Positions 51,901 to 59,905 of a stretch of 64,000 bases of DNA are shown here, in pieces. Source of the stretch: Streptomyces mobaraensis NBRC 13819 = DSM 40847 (lineage in GTDB: Bacteria; Actinomycetota; Actinomycetes; Streptomycetales; Streptomycetaceae); the NCBI RefSeq assembly GCF_017916255.1, contig NZ_CP072827.1, forward strand, positions 4,861,501 to 4,925,500. The letters run 5' to 3'. The notes under the pieces were generated by a model, which was not told the origin of the DNA, did no database searches, and saw nothing but the letters and a program-made list of their open reading frames with translations. The position numbers were made by a program, and so were the translations under genes. Each line of letters opens with the position of its first letter. Within the stretch, counting starts at the first letter, position 1.

Positions 51901-52125
51901 GGCGGGGACGACGACGCGCTCCAGCAGGGGGAGGCCGAAACCGAGGGTCTTGCCCGTGCCGGTCTTGGCCTGGCCGATGACGTCGGAGCCGGAGAGGGCG
52001 ACCGGGAGCGTCATCTCCTGGATCGGGAAGGGGTGGAGGATGCCGACGGCGTCGAGCGCCTCGGCGGTCTCGGGGAGGATCCCGAGTTCTCGGAACGTGG
52101 TCTTCTGGGTGTCCGGGGTATTCAG
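48925..52125 (-). CDS. DEAD-box RNA helicase (RhlE-like) with long Lys/Arg-Ala-rich tail
   Basis: The ~1066-aa protein has the Q motif FPIQEMTLPVAL (Gln36), Walker A AKTGTGKT (Lys59), PTRELC, 'LDEADEMLDLGF', 'FSATMPG', 'MIFCRTKRTAADI', 'CTDVAARGIDVD' and 'HRVGRTGRAGKSG'. Helicase domains end near residue 425. The remaining ~640 residues are low-complexity, with repeats such as KRTRRVATRSVTTLGA and PKRTRTAKKAAAAP, resembling histone-H1/HU-type basic tails. I set the start at CTG 52125, with AGAGG 7 nt upstream; no ATG/GTG/TTG lies in frame until a GTG about 45 codons further upstream. It corresponds to Rv3211 in the conserved block and is probably involved in cold-stress or ribosome-related RNA remodelling. 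Confidence 0.9.
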   Translation of the reverse strand: MNTPDTQKTTFRELGILPETAEALDAVGILHPFPIQEMTLPVALSGSDVIGQAKTGTGKTLGFGLPLLERVVVPADVEAGRAKPEQLTDAPQALVVVPTRELCQQVTNDLLTAGKVRNVRVQAIYGGRAYEPQVEALKAGCDVVVGTPGRLLDLAGQKKLSLAHVKALVLDEADEMLDLGFLPDVERIITMLPAKRQTMLFSATMPGAVISLARRYMSQPTHIRATSPDDDGRQTHANIAQHVFRAHNMDKPEMVARILQAEGRDRAMIFCRTKRTAADISEQLTRRGFAAGAVHGDLGQGAREQALRAFRNGKVDVLVCTDVAARGIDVDNVTHVVNYQTPEDEKTYLHRVGRTGRAGKSGTAVTLVDWDDVPRWKLINKALELPFDEPEETYSTSAHLYEALGIPAGTKGILPRSQRTLAGLEAEEIEDLGETGGRGAGRGRGSKDARGDRDGRDGRGSRGDRGDRGEREAADERAERTRTPRQRRRTRSGAAVEAAATATAPTFVAPEAAEAAEAAVPESPVSVTAPATTAPETPARPRRRRRTRGAAPAAASAAQAAPAAAPAAATAPVAPVENRQAAAETPAATKTAPAAPAVETASVAKASTATVSKASVATAPAPEPEAPARPRRRTRSAAPRQEGTSLPSQAVSAGAGRTARPRYAAPATAVPEGEFETVETALLRVQAAARAAAEAKAKAKAAVSAAPVEVPAATAPARQERAAEQAPAAGTEAAPAKRARRIVTRTVTSLGADAAPAAEPVAEPVAEAPAAPAAPAKRTRRVATRSVTTLGAEAAPAVEQTTAPAAPTVDDAPAAPAKRTRRVAKRAVTTLGADAPEAPAAEAAEVAEAAAPVKRARRTVKRAEAAPAVETAEAAEAPEAAEAPEAAAPVKRTRRTVKRAEAAVETAEAAETAEAAAPVKRTRVAKKTAAVPAEDEAAAAPVKRTRKRAVKAVDTAAAEPEQTAAAEEPAKPKRTRTAKKAAAAPVVEGEAGAEAKPKRARATKKAAAAPVAEAETEAEAKPKRTRTARKAVAAPAAEGEAEVKPKRTRTTKKAAAVAVSEAEVVG

Positions 52126-52565
52126 GGTGCTGCCTCTTCTGTGAGACGCGGCACGCGGCGGCGAAGGGGGTCGTACGAGGAGTCCGTACGTACCGCGCCG
52201 TCGTACTCGTTCCGGCGGGGAGCCGGATGGCGCGGGACCACTGCCTTCGCGCGAGCACACGTGCTGCGAGCGGATCCCTCCTGGTGTGCGGACGACTCGT
52301 TCGCACCGCGTGGAGGGCGGTCGGTCGGGTGGAAGCCGATCGGGCCACCGACCGGGCATCCGCTGGCGCTCCGAGGACTCACTCCCGGAGGAACCTGCAT
52401 GGAGACGGCCAGTCGAACGCACGCCATGCTCGGCGTACTCGGCGGGCCGTATAGCACTCTACCCCGGAACCGCGCATACGCGCCCGGGCCATTCGTCCCT
52501 GACCTCGTGGACGCCTGGCTGACCAGGGGCTTCCGTCTCCGGCGGAGCGGGCTAAGGTTCCGTTC
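52126..52565. other. Divergent region between helicase and ferritin-like genes (440 bp)
   Basis: It holds the helicase leader and promoter, and a TAAGGT box (52553-52558) for the gene at 52566. A leader of this length is common for cold-inducible helicases. No gene is supported. Confidence 0.5.
52553..52558 (+). promoter_or_regulatory. TAAGGT -10 box, leaderless ferritin-like gene
   Basis: Ends 7 nt before ATG 52566 and no Shine-Dalgarno intervenes. Confidence 0.5.
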
Positions 52566-53312
52566 ATGGAGACGTCCGACAAGGCAGCGGCGGCCATGGG
52601 CCCCGCCGAGGAACTCACCGGAATCGCCGCCCAGGACTGGGCCCAGGCATCCGCCGACCCCCGTTACCGGGCCGCGGTCGTGGACCTGCTCGGGGCGCTC
52701 GCCTACGGCGAGCTGGCCGCCTTCGAGCGGCTGGCGGAGGACGCCAAGCTGGCGCCGACGCTGGGTGACAAGGCGGAGCTGGCCAAGATGGCCGCCGCCG
52801 AGTTCCAGCACTTCCAGCGGCTGCGCGACCGGCTCGCGGCGATCGACGTCGAGCCGACCGCGGCGATGGAGCCGTTCGCCGCCGCGCTGGACGAGTTCCA
52901 CGGCCAGACGGCCCCCTCCGACTGGCTGGAGGGCCTGGTCAAGGCGTACGTGGGCGACTCGATCGCCAGCGACTTCTACCGGGAGGTCGCGGCCCGGCTG
53001 GACTCCGACACCCGGGCGCTGGTGCTGACCGTCCTGGACGACACCGGGCACGCCACGTTCGCGGTCGAGAAGGTGCGCGCCGCGATCGAGGCCGAACCGC
53101 GGGTCGGCGGCCGGCTGGCGCTGTGGGCCCGGCGGCTGATGGGGGAGGCGCTGTCGCAGGCGCAGCGGGTCGTCGCCGACCGTGACGCCCTGTCGACGAT
53201 GCTGGTCGGCGGGGTGGCCGACGGCTTCGACCTCGCGGAGGTCGGGAAGATGTTCTCCCGGATCACCGAGGCGCACACCAAGCGGATGGCCGCGCTGGGG
53301 CTGGCCGCGTAG
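52566..53312 (+). CDS. Ferritin-like-fold protein (Rv3210c-type)
   Basis: The 248-aa all-helical protein contains the ferritin-like carboxylate/His pattern: 'ALAYGELAAFERLAEDAKLA', 'MAAAEFQHFQRLRDRL', 'AYVGDSIASDFYREVA' and 'VLDDTGHATFAVEKVRAAIE'. It resembles MiaE/ferritin-like hydroxylase proteins. Position beside the helicase matches the actinobacterial block. Di-iron chemistry is plausible but not proven. Confidence 0.85.
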   Translation: METSDKAAAAMGPAEELTGIAAQDWAQASADPRYRAAVVDLLGALAYGELAAFERLAEDAKLAPTLGDKAELAKMAAAEFQHFQRLRDRLAAIDVEPTAAMEPFAAALDEFHGQTAPSDWLEGLVKAYVGDSIASDFYREVAARLDSDTRALVLTVLDDTGHATFAVEKVRAAIEAEPRVGGRLALWARRLMGEALSQAQRVVADRDALSTMLVGGVADGFDLAEVGKMFSRITEAHTKRMAALGLAA

Positions 53313-53375
53313 GCGAGGCGGTCGGCACACGGCACACCGTCCCGTGACACCGGGGGCTCCGTCCGGCGGCCCGGC

Positions 53376-53654
53376 TCAGGCCGTGGCTGACCGGCGGGGC
53401 GGCCCGGCGGGACGCAGCAGCAGGGACAGCAGCGCGACCGCCACCACGAGCGAGGCCGCGAGCGTCGCGAGGACGTGACCGGGGCCCAGCACCGAGCGGG
53501 CCAGCAGCCCGCCGAACAGGCCGGCCACCGGCCCGGTGCCCAGCGTCAGGGTGCGGGAGCGGAACCGCCCGAAGCGGGCGGGCAGCCAGCGCAGGGCCCC
53601 GAGGGAGACGGCGAGGCCGATGAGGACCGAGCCGAGCGCTTCCCAGAGGATCAT
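53376..53654 (-). CDS. Small membrane protein (92 aa)
   Basis: ATG 53654 with GGAGGGG 8 nt upstream. Two or three hydrophobic segments ('ILWEALGSVLIGLAVSLGAL', 'TGPVAGLFGGLLARSVL', 'LATLAASLVVAVALLSLLL') and a basic C-terminus. I recognise no characterised family. Confidence 0.7.
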   Translation of the reverse strand: MILWEALGSVLIGLAVSLGALRWLPARFGRFRSRTLTLGTGPVAGLFGGLLARSVLGPGHVLATLAASLVVAVALLSLLLRPAGPPRRSATA

Positions 53655-53853
53655 CGTCGTTACCCCTCCCGTGCCACCGGTGGGCGGCAGGTGCAAATCG
53701 GTCGTAGCGGTCCTACCCCGGGGCCGCCCGCGGCAACCCTCGGGGCGGATCTCCCGTGGTGCTCCCGGGAGCGACTCCCATGGTTCTCCCCCGGAGCGCG
53801 CGGGGCGGTTCCCGACACGCTGACCGCCCCGCAGGGCGGCCGGGTACGACGAC

Positions 53854-53891
53854 GGGCGGGACCCCGGTGCCCGCGCACCGGGACCCCGCCC
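53854..53891 (-). terminator. Hairpin terminator after the DUF3107 gene
   Basis: 17-nt arms (53854-53870 and 53875-53891) match at 15 of 17 positions. Confidence 0.6.
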
Positions 53892-53903
53892 GCGCCTGGT
53901 GAA

Positions 53904-54131
53904 TCAGATGGTGGTGAAGCCGACCCGCCGGGTGGCGGGCTGGCCGATCTCCACGTAGGCCAGCCGGTCGGACGGGACCAGGACCTTGCGGCCGTGCTCG
54001 TCCGTCAGGCTGAGCAGCTGTGCCTTCCCGGCCAGCGCGTCGGCCACCGCGCGCTCGACCTCCTCGGCGGACTGACCGCTCTCCAGAACGATCTCGCGGG
54101 GCGCGTGCTGCACGCCGATCTTGACCTCCAC
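53904..54131 (-). CDS. DUF3107 small conserved protein (75 aa)
   Basis: The start is GTG 54131 (VEVKIGVQHAPREIVLESGQ) with GGAGGG about 9 nt upstream. The rest reads SAEEVERAVADALAG, then 'LVPSDRLAYVEIG'. It matches Rv3208A (TB9.4)-type proteins, which neighbour the TetR gene in many actinobacteria. Function unknown. Confidence 0.87.
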   Translation of the reverse strand: MEVKIGVQHAPREIVLESGQSAEEVERAVADALAGKAQLLSLTDEHGRKVLVPSDRLAYVEIGQPATRRVGFTTI

Positions 54132-54296
54132 GGCTACTGTCCCTCCGAAGGTGTGCGTCCCCCACGGCGTAGCCCCAGGGGAGGGGTGCGCGGACGCGCC
54201 GCGCCGTACGGTCCACACATTAGCCCGGCACGGGGGCGCGCCGGGCCCGCGCCCGCACGCTGGCAGCGAACACGCGCCCCGGCGGCGACGCGGAGG

Positions 54297-54938
54297 TCAG
54301 TGCTCGTTCTTCGGGAAACCGGCGATGCCGCGCCACGCCAGCGAGGTCAGCAGCTGGACCGCGGTGCCGCGCGGGACCGTGCTGCCGCTGGAGAGCCAGT
54401 AGCGGGCCACCACCTGGGAGACGCCGCCGAGGCCGACGGCCAGCAGCATGGCCTCCTCCTTGGCGAGGCCGGTGTCCTCGGCGATGACCTCGCTGATGGC
54501 CTCGGCGCAGGCCAGCGAGACCCGGTCGACGCGCTCGCGCACCGCGGGCTCGTTGGTGAGGTCGGACTCGAAGACCAGCCGGAAGGCGCCGCCCTCGTCC
54601 TCGACGTAGGCGAAGTAGGCGTCCATGGTGGCCGCCACCCGCTGCTTGTTGTCGGACGTCGACGCCAGCGCCGTGCGCACCGCCTGGAGCAGGTTGTCGC
54701 AGTGCTGGTCCAGCAGGGCCAGGTAGAGGTCCAGCTTGCCGGGGAAGTGCTGGTAGAGCACCGGCTTGCTGACGCCCGCGCGCTCGGCGATGTCGTCCAT
54801 GGCCGCGGCGTGGTAGCCCTGGGCCACGAAGACCTCCTGGGCGGCGCCCAGGAGCTGGTTGCGTCGGGCTCGGCGCGGCAGGCGCGTGCCTCGCGGGCGC
54901 GCCTCGGTCTGCTCGATGGCTGTCACGCCGCCTCCCAT
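54297..54938 (-). CDS. TetR-family transcriptional regulator
   Basis: The 213-aa protein is assigned to ATG 54938, with AGGA 6 nt upstream; GTG 54926 behind GGAGG is almost as good. The HTH region is 'LLGAAQEVFVAQGYHAAAMD', then DDIAERAGVSKPVLYQHFPG. The C-terminal ligand/dimerisation domain ends GIAGFPKNEH. It corresponds to Rv3208 in the conserved block. Targets unknown. Confidence 0.9.
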   Translation of the reverse strand: MGGGVTAIEQTEARPRGTRLPRRARRNQLLGAAQEVFVAQGYHAAAMDDIAERAGVSKPVLYQHFPGKLDLYLALLDQHCDNLLQAVRTALASTSDNKQRVAATMDAYFAYVEDEGGAFRLVFESDLTNEPAVRERVDRVSLACAEAISEVIAEDTGLAKEEAMLLAVGLGGVSQVVARYWLSSGSTVPRGTAVQLLTSLAWRGIAGFPKNEH

Positions 54939-55140
54939 GGTTGTTCCTGCACGGTGTGCACCGCGCCCGCCATCGTACTTTTGGGTAACCGCGCCGTGCG
55001 TGGCCGGAGGGGAGAATTTCACCAGACGGACGCTGTGGGAAGCCCACAAATGTCCGACAAATCGTGCGTTGCGGCGGTGGCGCGCGGCCGTCTCACGGCG
55101 CGGACGGCGCCCGGCGGGGCCTCGCGCGCCGCTCGCGCAC

Positions 55141-55200
55141 GCGCCGGTCCGGGGCGCGCCCGTCCGAGGCGTACCGGTACGAAGCGCGCCGGTCCGGAGC
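55141..55200. repeat. Minisatellite with exact 15-bp period, four copies
   Basis: Four 15-bp units fill 55141-55200 exactly: GCGCCGGTCCGGGGC, GCGCCCGTCCGAGGC, GTACCGGTACGAAGC, GCGCCGGTCCGGAGC. It lies between the TetR gene and the 77-aa gene. Confidence 0.8.
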
Positions 55201-55221
55201 GCCCCGGCGGCCGTCCTCGGT

Positions 55222-55455
55222 TCACCGGTAGTCGTCCTCGTCCAGCTCCACGACGCGGGCCTGCTCCGCGCGGTCCGCCTCGTTCGCGGTGCCCGGGTCG
55301 ATCGCGGTCAGCGGCTCGTCGCGCGCCGGGGCGAGGTCGGCGTGCTGCTCGGCGGCGTCCGCCTCCGGGGCCTCGACGCCGATCTCGGTCGCCACCGCCG
55401 CTTCGGTGTCGTCGAAGTCCTCGAAGGTGTCCGGGTTCGTCGGGTCGACAGGCAT
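55222..55455 (-). CDS. Small acidic protein (77 aa)
   Basis: ATG 55455 with AAGGAG 9 nt upstream. The sequence is very acidic (MPVDPTNPDTFEDFDDTEAA; later 'AEQHADLAPARDEP' and 'RVVELDEDDYR') with no Cys or aromatic core, so it is probably disordered. It is convergent with nothing and faces the 15-bp repeat. Function unknown. Confidence 0.68.
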   Translation of the reverse strand: MPVDPTNPDTFEDFDDTEAAVATEIGVEAPEADAAEQHADLAPARDEPLTAIDPGTANEADRAEQARVVELDEDDYR

Positions 55456-55654
55456 GCGGAAGGTCTCCTTCGTCCTCGTCCTCCGGGCGGTCCGCCCGGG
55501 GCCCGGCCTTCGCCGGCGTACCGGAACTCCTTCCCGTGGGAGCCGTCGCAAGTCCCTTCTTCCGAGCGTAGGAGACGCGGCTGTCCGCCGCCAGGCGATC
55601 CTGTGACGGCTGCCACAGACGATTCCGGCGTGATGCTCTCGTAACATTGCCCGC

Positions 55655-56659
55655 ATGTCGGAGACCGAGTCGCCGGTGGCACCGGGTGCCCCCGCCGTTC
55701 CCGTGGTGCCGCCCTCGCCCCTTCCGCCGTTCGGCGCGGGGGAGCGGCTGCGCACGGTGACCCTGCCCGGAGCGACGCTGACGGTGCGCTCCCGGCCGCC
55801 CGCCGTCTCGGACGGGCCGGCTCCGCCACCCGCCCTCTTCGTGCACGGCCTCGGCGGCTCCTCGCGGAACTGGTCCCCGCTGATGGCCCTGCTCGCGGAC
55901 GCCGTCGACGGCGAGGCGCTCGACCTCCCCGGCTTCGGCGACTCGCCGCCCCCGGACGACGGCGACCACTCGGTCACGGCCTGCGCCCGGGTGGTCATCC
56001 GCTACCTCGACGCCGCCGCCCGCGGCCCGGTGCACCTGTTCGGCAACTCGCTGGGCGGCGCGATCGTCACCCGCGTCGCGGCGGTCCGCCCCGACCTCGT
56101 CCGCACCCTGACGCTCGTCTCCCCCGCCCTGCCGGAGCTGCGCCCGCAGCGCACCGCGCTGCCCACCGGGCTGCTGGCCGTGCCGGGCGCTGTCTCCCTC
56201 TTCGCCCGCCTGACCAGGGACTGGACGGCCGAGGACCGCACGCGCGGCCTCCTCGCCCTCTGCTACGGGGACCCCGGGCGGGTGTCGCCGGAGGGGTTCG
56301 CCATGGCGGTCGAGGAGTTCGAGCGCCGGCTGGAGCTCCCCTACTTCTGGGACGTGATGGCGTGCTCGACCCGCGGCGTCGTGGACGCGTACACCCTCGG
56401 CGGGCAGCATTCGCTGTGGCGTCAGGCCGAGCGCGTCCTTGCCCCTACCCTGCTGGTGTACGGAACGAGCGACCGGCTCGTCTCGTACCGCATGGCCCGC
56501 CGGGCGAGCAAGGCGTTCCGCGACTCGCGGCTGCTGACGCTGCTGGGCACCGGCCATGTGGCGATGATGGAGGATCCGGACGCGGTGGCCCGTGCCTTCC
56601 GCGAACTCCTGGCGGACACCCTCACGACGTCGGAACGGAGCGCCACGCCCCGTGGGTAA
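55655..56659 (+). CDS. Alpha/beta-hydrolase
   Basis: The 334-aa protein starts at ATG 55655, with TAACAT 7 nt upstream indicating a leaderless transcript. The nucleophile elbow is 'LFGNSLGGAIVTRVAA', the HG dipeptide lies in 'VHGLGGSSRNW', 'LDLPGFGDSPPP' follows, and the catalytic His is in 'GTGHVAMMEDPDAV'. A Pro-rich N-terminus precedes. Its last 8 nt overlap the GTG of the next gene, so the two are probably one operon. Confidence 0.9.
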   Translation: MSETESPVAPGAPAVPVVPPSPLPPFGAGERLRTVTLPGATLTVRSRPPAVSDGPAPPPALFVHGLGGSSRNWSPLMALLADAVDGEALDLPGFGDSPPPDDGDHSVTACARVVIRYLDAAARGPVHLFGNSLGGAIVTRVAAVRPDLVRTLTLVSPALPELRPQRTALPTGLLAVPGAVSLFARLTRDWTAEDRTRGLLALCYGDPGRVSPEGFAMAVEEFERRLELPYFWDVMACSTRGVVDAYTLGGQHSLWRQAERVLAPTLLVYGTSDRLVSYRMARRASKAFRDSRLLTLLGTGHVAMMEDPDAVARAFRELLADTLTTSERSATPRG

Positions 56660-57842
56660 ACACAGCGCACGTGCCCCCCAGGCCCCTCAGGCCACCTCCG
56701 GGGGGCGTACGGAGGAGGCGCCGGAGGTCCCCGGCGCCCGGGAGGCCGTCCGGACCGCCGAGCGGCCCCTCGGCGGGGAGGACGACGGGCCGTCCGGTCG
56801 GCCGGAGCCCGTCGTGCGGTCCGCGCCGCGGGGTCCGGCCATCGGCTGGGGGGTCATCGGGCGGCAGGGCGGCCGGTCGGGGACCTCGGGTTCGTCGGGC
56901 GCCTCGGGTTCCGCGGGTGCTTCGGGTGCCTCTCGTCCGGCCGGGCGGTCCCGGACGGGCGGCGCGCGGCCGAAGGCGGCGCGGGTGCCGGAGCCGCGCC
57001 GGGGGAGCGGCGGGCGCGGGGACGCGCCCGGCGGCGGCGCGCACCGGGCCGCCGGCGGCAGAGGCCGCGCGGTCACCGGAGTGGCCGCGGCGGTGGTGAC
57101 GGCCGTGCTGGCCGTCTTCGTGGCCGGACAGGTCGAGGACGGTACGGAGAGCCGGGCGCAGGCGCAGACCCCGGACGCGCGGAACGGCGCGGGCGCCGCC
57201 TCGCGGTCCGACAGCCGGCCGACGCCCCGGCCCCCCGCTGCGCCGGTGACGTACGAGCAGAAGATGGCGAAGAAGTACCCCCTGGACCAGCGGATGCCGG
57301 CCTCGGGTGAATTCATGACCGTCGGAGGGCACGACAAAGCCCCCGGTAAGGGTGAAGTTCTTCGTTACCGCGTTGACGTCGAGAAGGGGCTGCCGCTTGA
57401 CGGCGGGCTCTTCGCCACCGCCGTGCACCGGACCCTCAACGACGACCGCAGCTGGGGCCACGGCGGCACCCGCACCTTCGAGCGGGTCTCCTCGGGCCGC
57501 GCGGACTTCGTGGTGACCCTGGCCAGCCCGGCGACCACCGCGAAGTGGTGTGCCAAGTCGGACCTGGACATCACCGTGGACAACGTCTCCTGCGACTCCG
57601 CGGCCACCGACCGCGTGATGATCAACGCCTACCGGTGGGCGCAGGGCGCCGAGACCTATGGCGACCGGATGTACGAGTACCGGCAGATGCTCATCAACCA
57701 CGAGGTCGGCCACCGCCTCGGCCACAACCACGAGTCCTGCGGCAAGGCGGGCGCCCCGGCGCCGGTGATGATGCAGCAGACCAAGTTCCTCACCACGGAC
57801 GGGGTGACCTGCAAGCCGAACGCCTGGCCGTTCCCCAAGTGA
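56652..57842 (+). CDS. DUF3152 protein, membrane-anchored metzincin-like peptidase
   Basis: The 396-aa protein starts at GTG 56652. An N-terminal disordered Pro/Gly/Ser/Arg-rich stretch (~135 aa) precedes one membrane helix (VTGVAAAVVTAVLAVFVAG). An extracytoplasmic domain follows, with 'LDQRMPASGEFMTVGG', two Cys pairs, and 'INHEVGHRLGHNHESC', an HExxHxxGxxH-type zinc site. Matches DUF3152 proteins such as Rv3207c, neighbours of the TetR/DUF3107 genes. Secreted-side zinc protease activity is inferred from the motif. Confidence 0.9.
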   Translation: MGKHSARAPQAPQATSGGRTEEAPEVPGAREAVRTAERPLGGEDDGPSGRPEPVVRSAPRGPAIGWGVIGRQGGRSGTSGSSGASGSAGASGASRPAGRSRTGGARPKAARVPEPRRGSGGRGDAPGGGAHRAAGGRGRAVTGVAAAVVTAVLAVFVAGQVEDGTESRAQAQTPDARNGAGAASRSDSRPTPRPPAAPVTYEQKMAKKYPLDQRMPASGEFMTVGGHDKAPGKGEVLRYRVDVEKGLPLDGGLFATAVHRTLNDDRSWGHGGTRTFERVSSGRADFVVTLASPATTAKWCAKSDLDITVDNVSCDSAATDRVMINAYRWAQGAETYGDRMYEYRQMLINHEVGHRLGHNHESCGKAGAPAPVMMQQTKFLTTDGVTCKPNAWPFPK

Positions 57843-57867
57843 TCATCTTCTCGGCATTCGGGACGTT

Positions 57868-57893
57868 CCGTCTCTGCCTGTGAGACGGCTTTG
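57868..57893 (+). terminator. Rho-independent-like terminator after the DUF3152 gene
   Basis: The arms CCGTCTC (57868-57874) and GAGACGG (57882-57888) are perfect complements, followed by CTTTG. Confidence 0.65.
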
Positions 57894-57926
57894 CCGTCAC
57901 TCGAAAGTTCGTCCAGTCTTCTGCGC

Positions 57927-58019
57927 ATGCCGCACCACCACACCTCCGCGAGCGCCGCCTTCGAGCTGGCGCTGATCGGTGTGGCCGTGCACGCGGTCGC
58001 CGACATCAGCTGTCGCTGA
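57927..58019 (+). CDS. Possible 30-aa peptide upstream of the peptide-transport operon
   Basis: ATG 57927 opens MPHHHTSASAAFELALIGVA and ends VHAVADISCR. The HHH start, a hydrophobic middle and a Cys-Arg end could be a leader peptide, but no Shine-Dalgarno or leaderless box precedes it. Weakly supported. Confidence 0.3.
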   Translation: MPHHHTSASAAFELALIGVAVHAVADISCR

Positions 58020-58189
58020 CACCGTCCCCCTCACCCCGCGCACTCCGCGCGACGCAGGCCGCGTCGCGCCCGCCGGGGGCGGTTCCGCGGCGCCGTGCGC
58101 CTTTTCCCACCGCCTTCCACGGGTGCCTCCGGTCCTGGATCCCCCCTCCGCACCCCTTTTCGAGCGCCCCCGTGAAAGGCCCGTCTGCC

Positions 58190-59905
58190 ATGCGTCCATC
58201 CTCCGTACCCCGCCGCCGCGTCGCCGTGGCCGCCCTCGTCGTAGCCGTCGTCACCGGGGCGGCGGCCTGCGGTCCCGAGAAGAAGGACGAGGCCGGGGGC
58301 TCCGACGGCGCGCCGGGCAAGGGCGGCACGCTCACCGTCCTCAACCGGCAGCCGCAGAAGCAGTTCGACCCGGCCCGGCTCTACACCTCCGGCGGTGGCA
58401 ACATCCCGTCCCTCGTCTTCCGCACCCTCACCACCCGCCACCGGGCCGGCGGCGCCGAGGGCACCAAGGTCGTCCCCGACCTCGCCACCGACACCGGCAG
58501 GCCCAGCGACGACGCCAAGGTGTGGACGTTCACGCTGAAGGACGGGCTCACGTACGAGGACGGCACGCCGATCACCAGCGCCGACGTCAAGTACGGCGTC
58601 GAGCGCTCGTTCGCCGCCGAACTCTCCGGCGGCGGGCCCTACTTGCGTGACTGGCTGGTCGGCGGGGACCACTACCAGGGCCCCTACAAGGAGAAGAAGG
58701 GCCTCGACTCCATCGAGACGCCCGACGCCAAGACGATCGTCTTCCACCTCCGCAAGTCCGAGGGCGACTTCCCCTACCTGGCCACCTCCACCCAGTTCGC
58801 GCCCGTCCCCAAGGCCAAGGACACCGGCACCAAGTACGCCGAACACCCGGTCTCCTCCGGCCCGTACAAGGTCGTCAGCAACATCAACGACGGCCAGCGG
58901 ATGCGGCTGGAGCGCAACCCCCACTGGTCGGAGGCCACCGACAAGGAGCGGCACGCCTACCCGGACGCCATCGACGTCCAGTCCGGGCTCGCCCCGGCGG
59001 TGATCAACCAGCGGCTGGCGACCGGCTCGGGAGCCGACGCCGCCGCCGTCACCACCGACACCAACCTGGGCCCGGCCGAACTCTCCCGGGTGAGCGGCGA
59101 CAAGGCACTCGCCGGCCGCGTCGGCACCGGCCACTTCGGCTACACGAACTACCTGGCCTTCAACCCCGAGGCCAAGCCCTTCGACGACCCCAAGGTGCGC
59201 CAGGCCGTCGCGTACGCCGTCAACCGGACGAGCGTGATCAACGCGGTCGGCGGCTCCTCGCTTGCCGAGCCGGCCACCACCTTCCTGCCGAACCAGAAGG
59301 CGTTCGGGTACACCCCGAGCGACCCCTTCCCGGCCGGCGCCACCGGCGATCCCGAGAAGGCCAAGGCCCTCCTGAAGGAGGCCGGGCACGCGGACGGGCT
59401 GGAGATCACCCTCACCCACTCCACCGCCCAGGGCGGCGACAGCGGCCCGGAGATCGCCACCGCCGTCCAGGAGGCCCTGGGCAAGGCCGGCATCAAGGTC
59501 AAGCTGGAGGGCCTGGAGGACAACGACTACGAGGACCGCACGCACAACGTCGACAAGCAGCCGGCCCTCTTCCTCGGCCACTGGGGAGCGGACTGGCCGT
59601 CCGGCGGCCCGTTCCTCGCGCCGGTCTTCGACGGCCGGCAGATCGTCAAGGACGGCTACAACTTCAACTCCGGCCGCCTGGACGACGCCAAGGTCAACGA
59701 CGAGATCGACGCCATCAACAAGATCACGGACCACTCCGCCGCCGCCGCGCGCTGGGGCGCCCTGGACCGGACGATCGGCGAACGGGCCCTCACCGTCCCG
59801 CTGTTCCACCCCGTCTACAAGCGCCTCTACGGCAAGGACGTGAAGAACGTCGTCATCAGCGACTGGACCGGCGTCCTCGACACCTCCCAGGTCGCGGTCA
59901 AGTGA
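58190..59905 (+). CDS. Oligopeptide ABC transporter, substrate-binding lipoprotein
   Basis: The 571-aa protein starts at ATG 58190 (GTG 58172 adds six residues). Its lipoprotein signal has the lipobox VTGAAAC. The family-5 extracellular solute-binding pattern is clear: 'GGTLTVLNRQPQKQFDPARL', 'WTFTLKDGLTYEDGTPITSA', 'DVKYGVERSF', 'VRQAVAYAVNR' and 'FLGHWGADWPSGGPFLAP'. First gene of a four-gene operon with 4-nt overlaps throughout. Likely imports oligopeptides. Confidence 0.94.
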   Translation: MRPSSVPRRRVAVAALVVAVVTGAAACGPEKKDEAGGSDGAPGKGGTLTVLNRQPQKQFDPARLYTSGGGNIPSLVFRTLTTRHRAGGAEGTKVVPDLATDTGRPSDDAKVWTFTLKDGLTYEDGTPITSADVKYGVERSFAAELSGGGPYLRDWLVGGDHYQGPYKEKKGLDSIETPDAKTIVFHLRKSEGDFPYLATSTQFAPVPKAKDTGTKYAEHPVSSGPYKVVSNINDGQRMRLERNPHWSEATDKERHAYPDAIDVQSGLAPAVINQRLATGSGADAAAVTTDTNLGPAELSRVSGDKALAGRVGTGHFGYTNYLAFNPEAKPFDDPKVRQAVAYAVNRTSVINAVGGSSLAEPATTFLPNQKAFGYTPSDPFPAGATGDPEKAKALLKEAGHADGLEITLTHSTAQGGDSGPEIATAVQEALGKAGIKVKLEGLEDNDYEDRTHNVDKQPALFLGHWGADWPSGGPFLAPVFDGRQIVKDGYNFNSGRLDDAKVNDEIDAINKITDHSAAAARWGALDRTIGERALTVPLFHPVYKRLYGKDVKNVVISDWTGVLDTSQVAVK

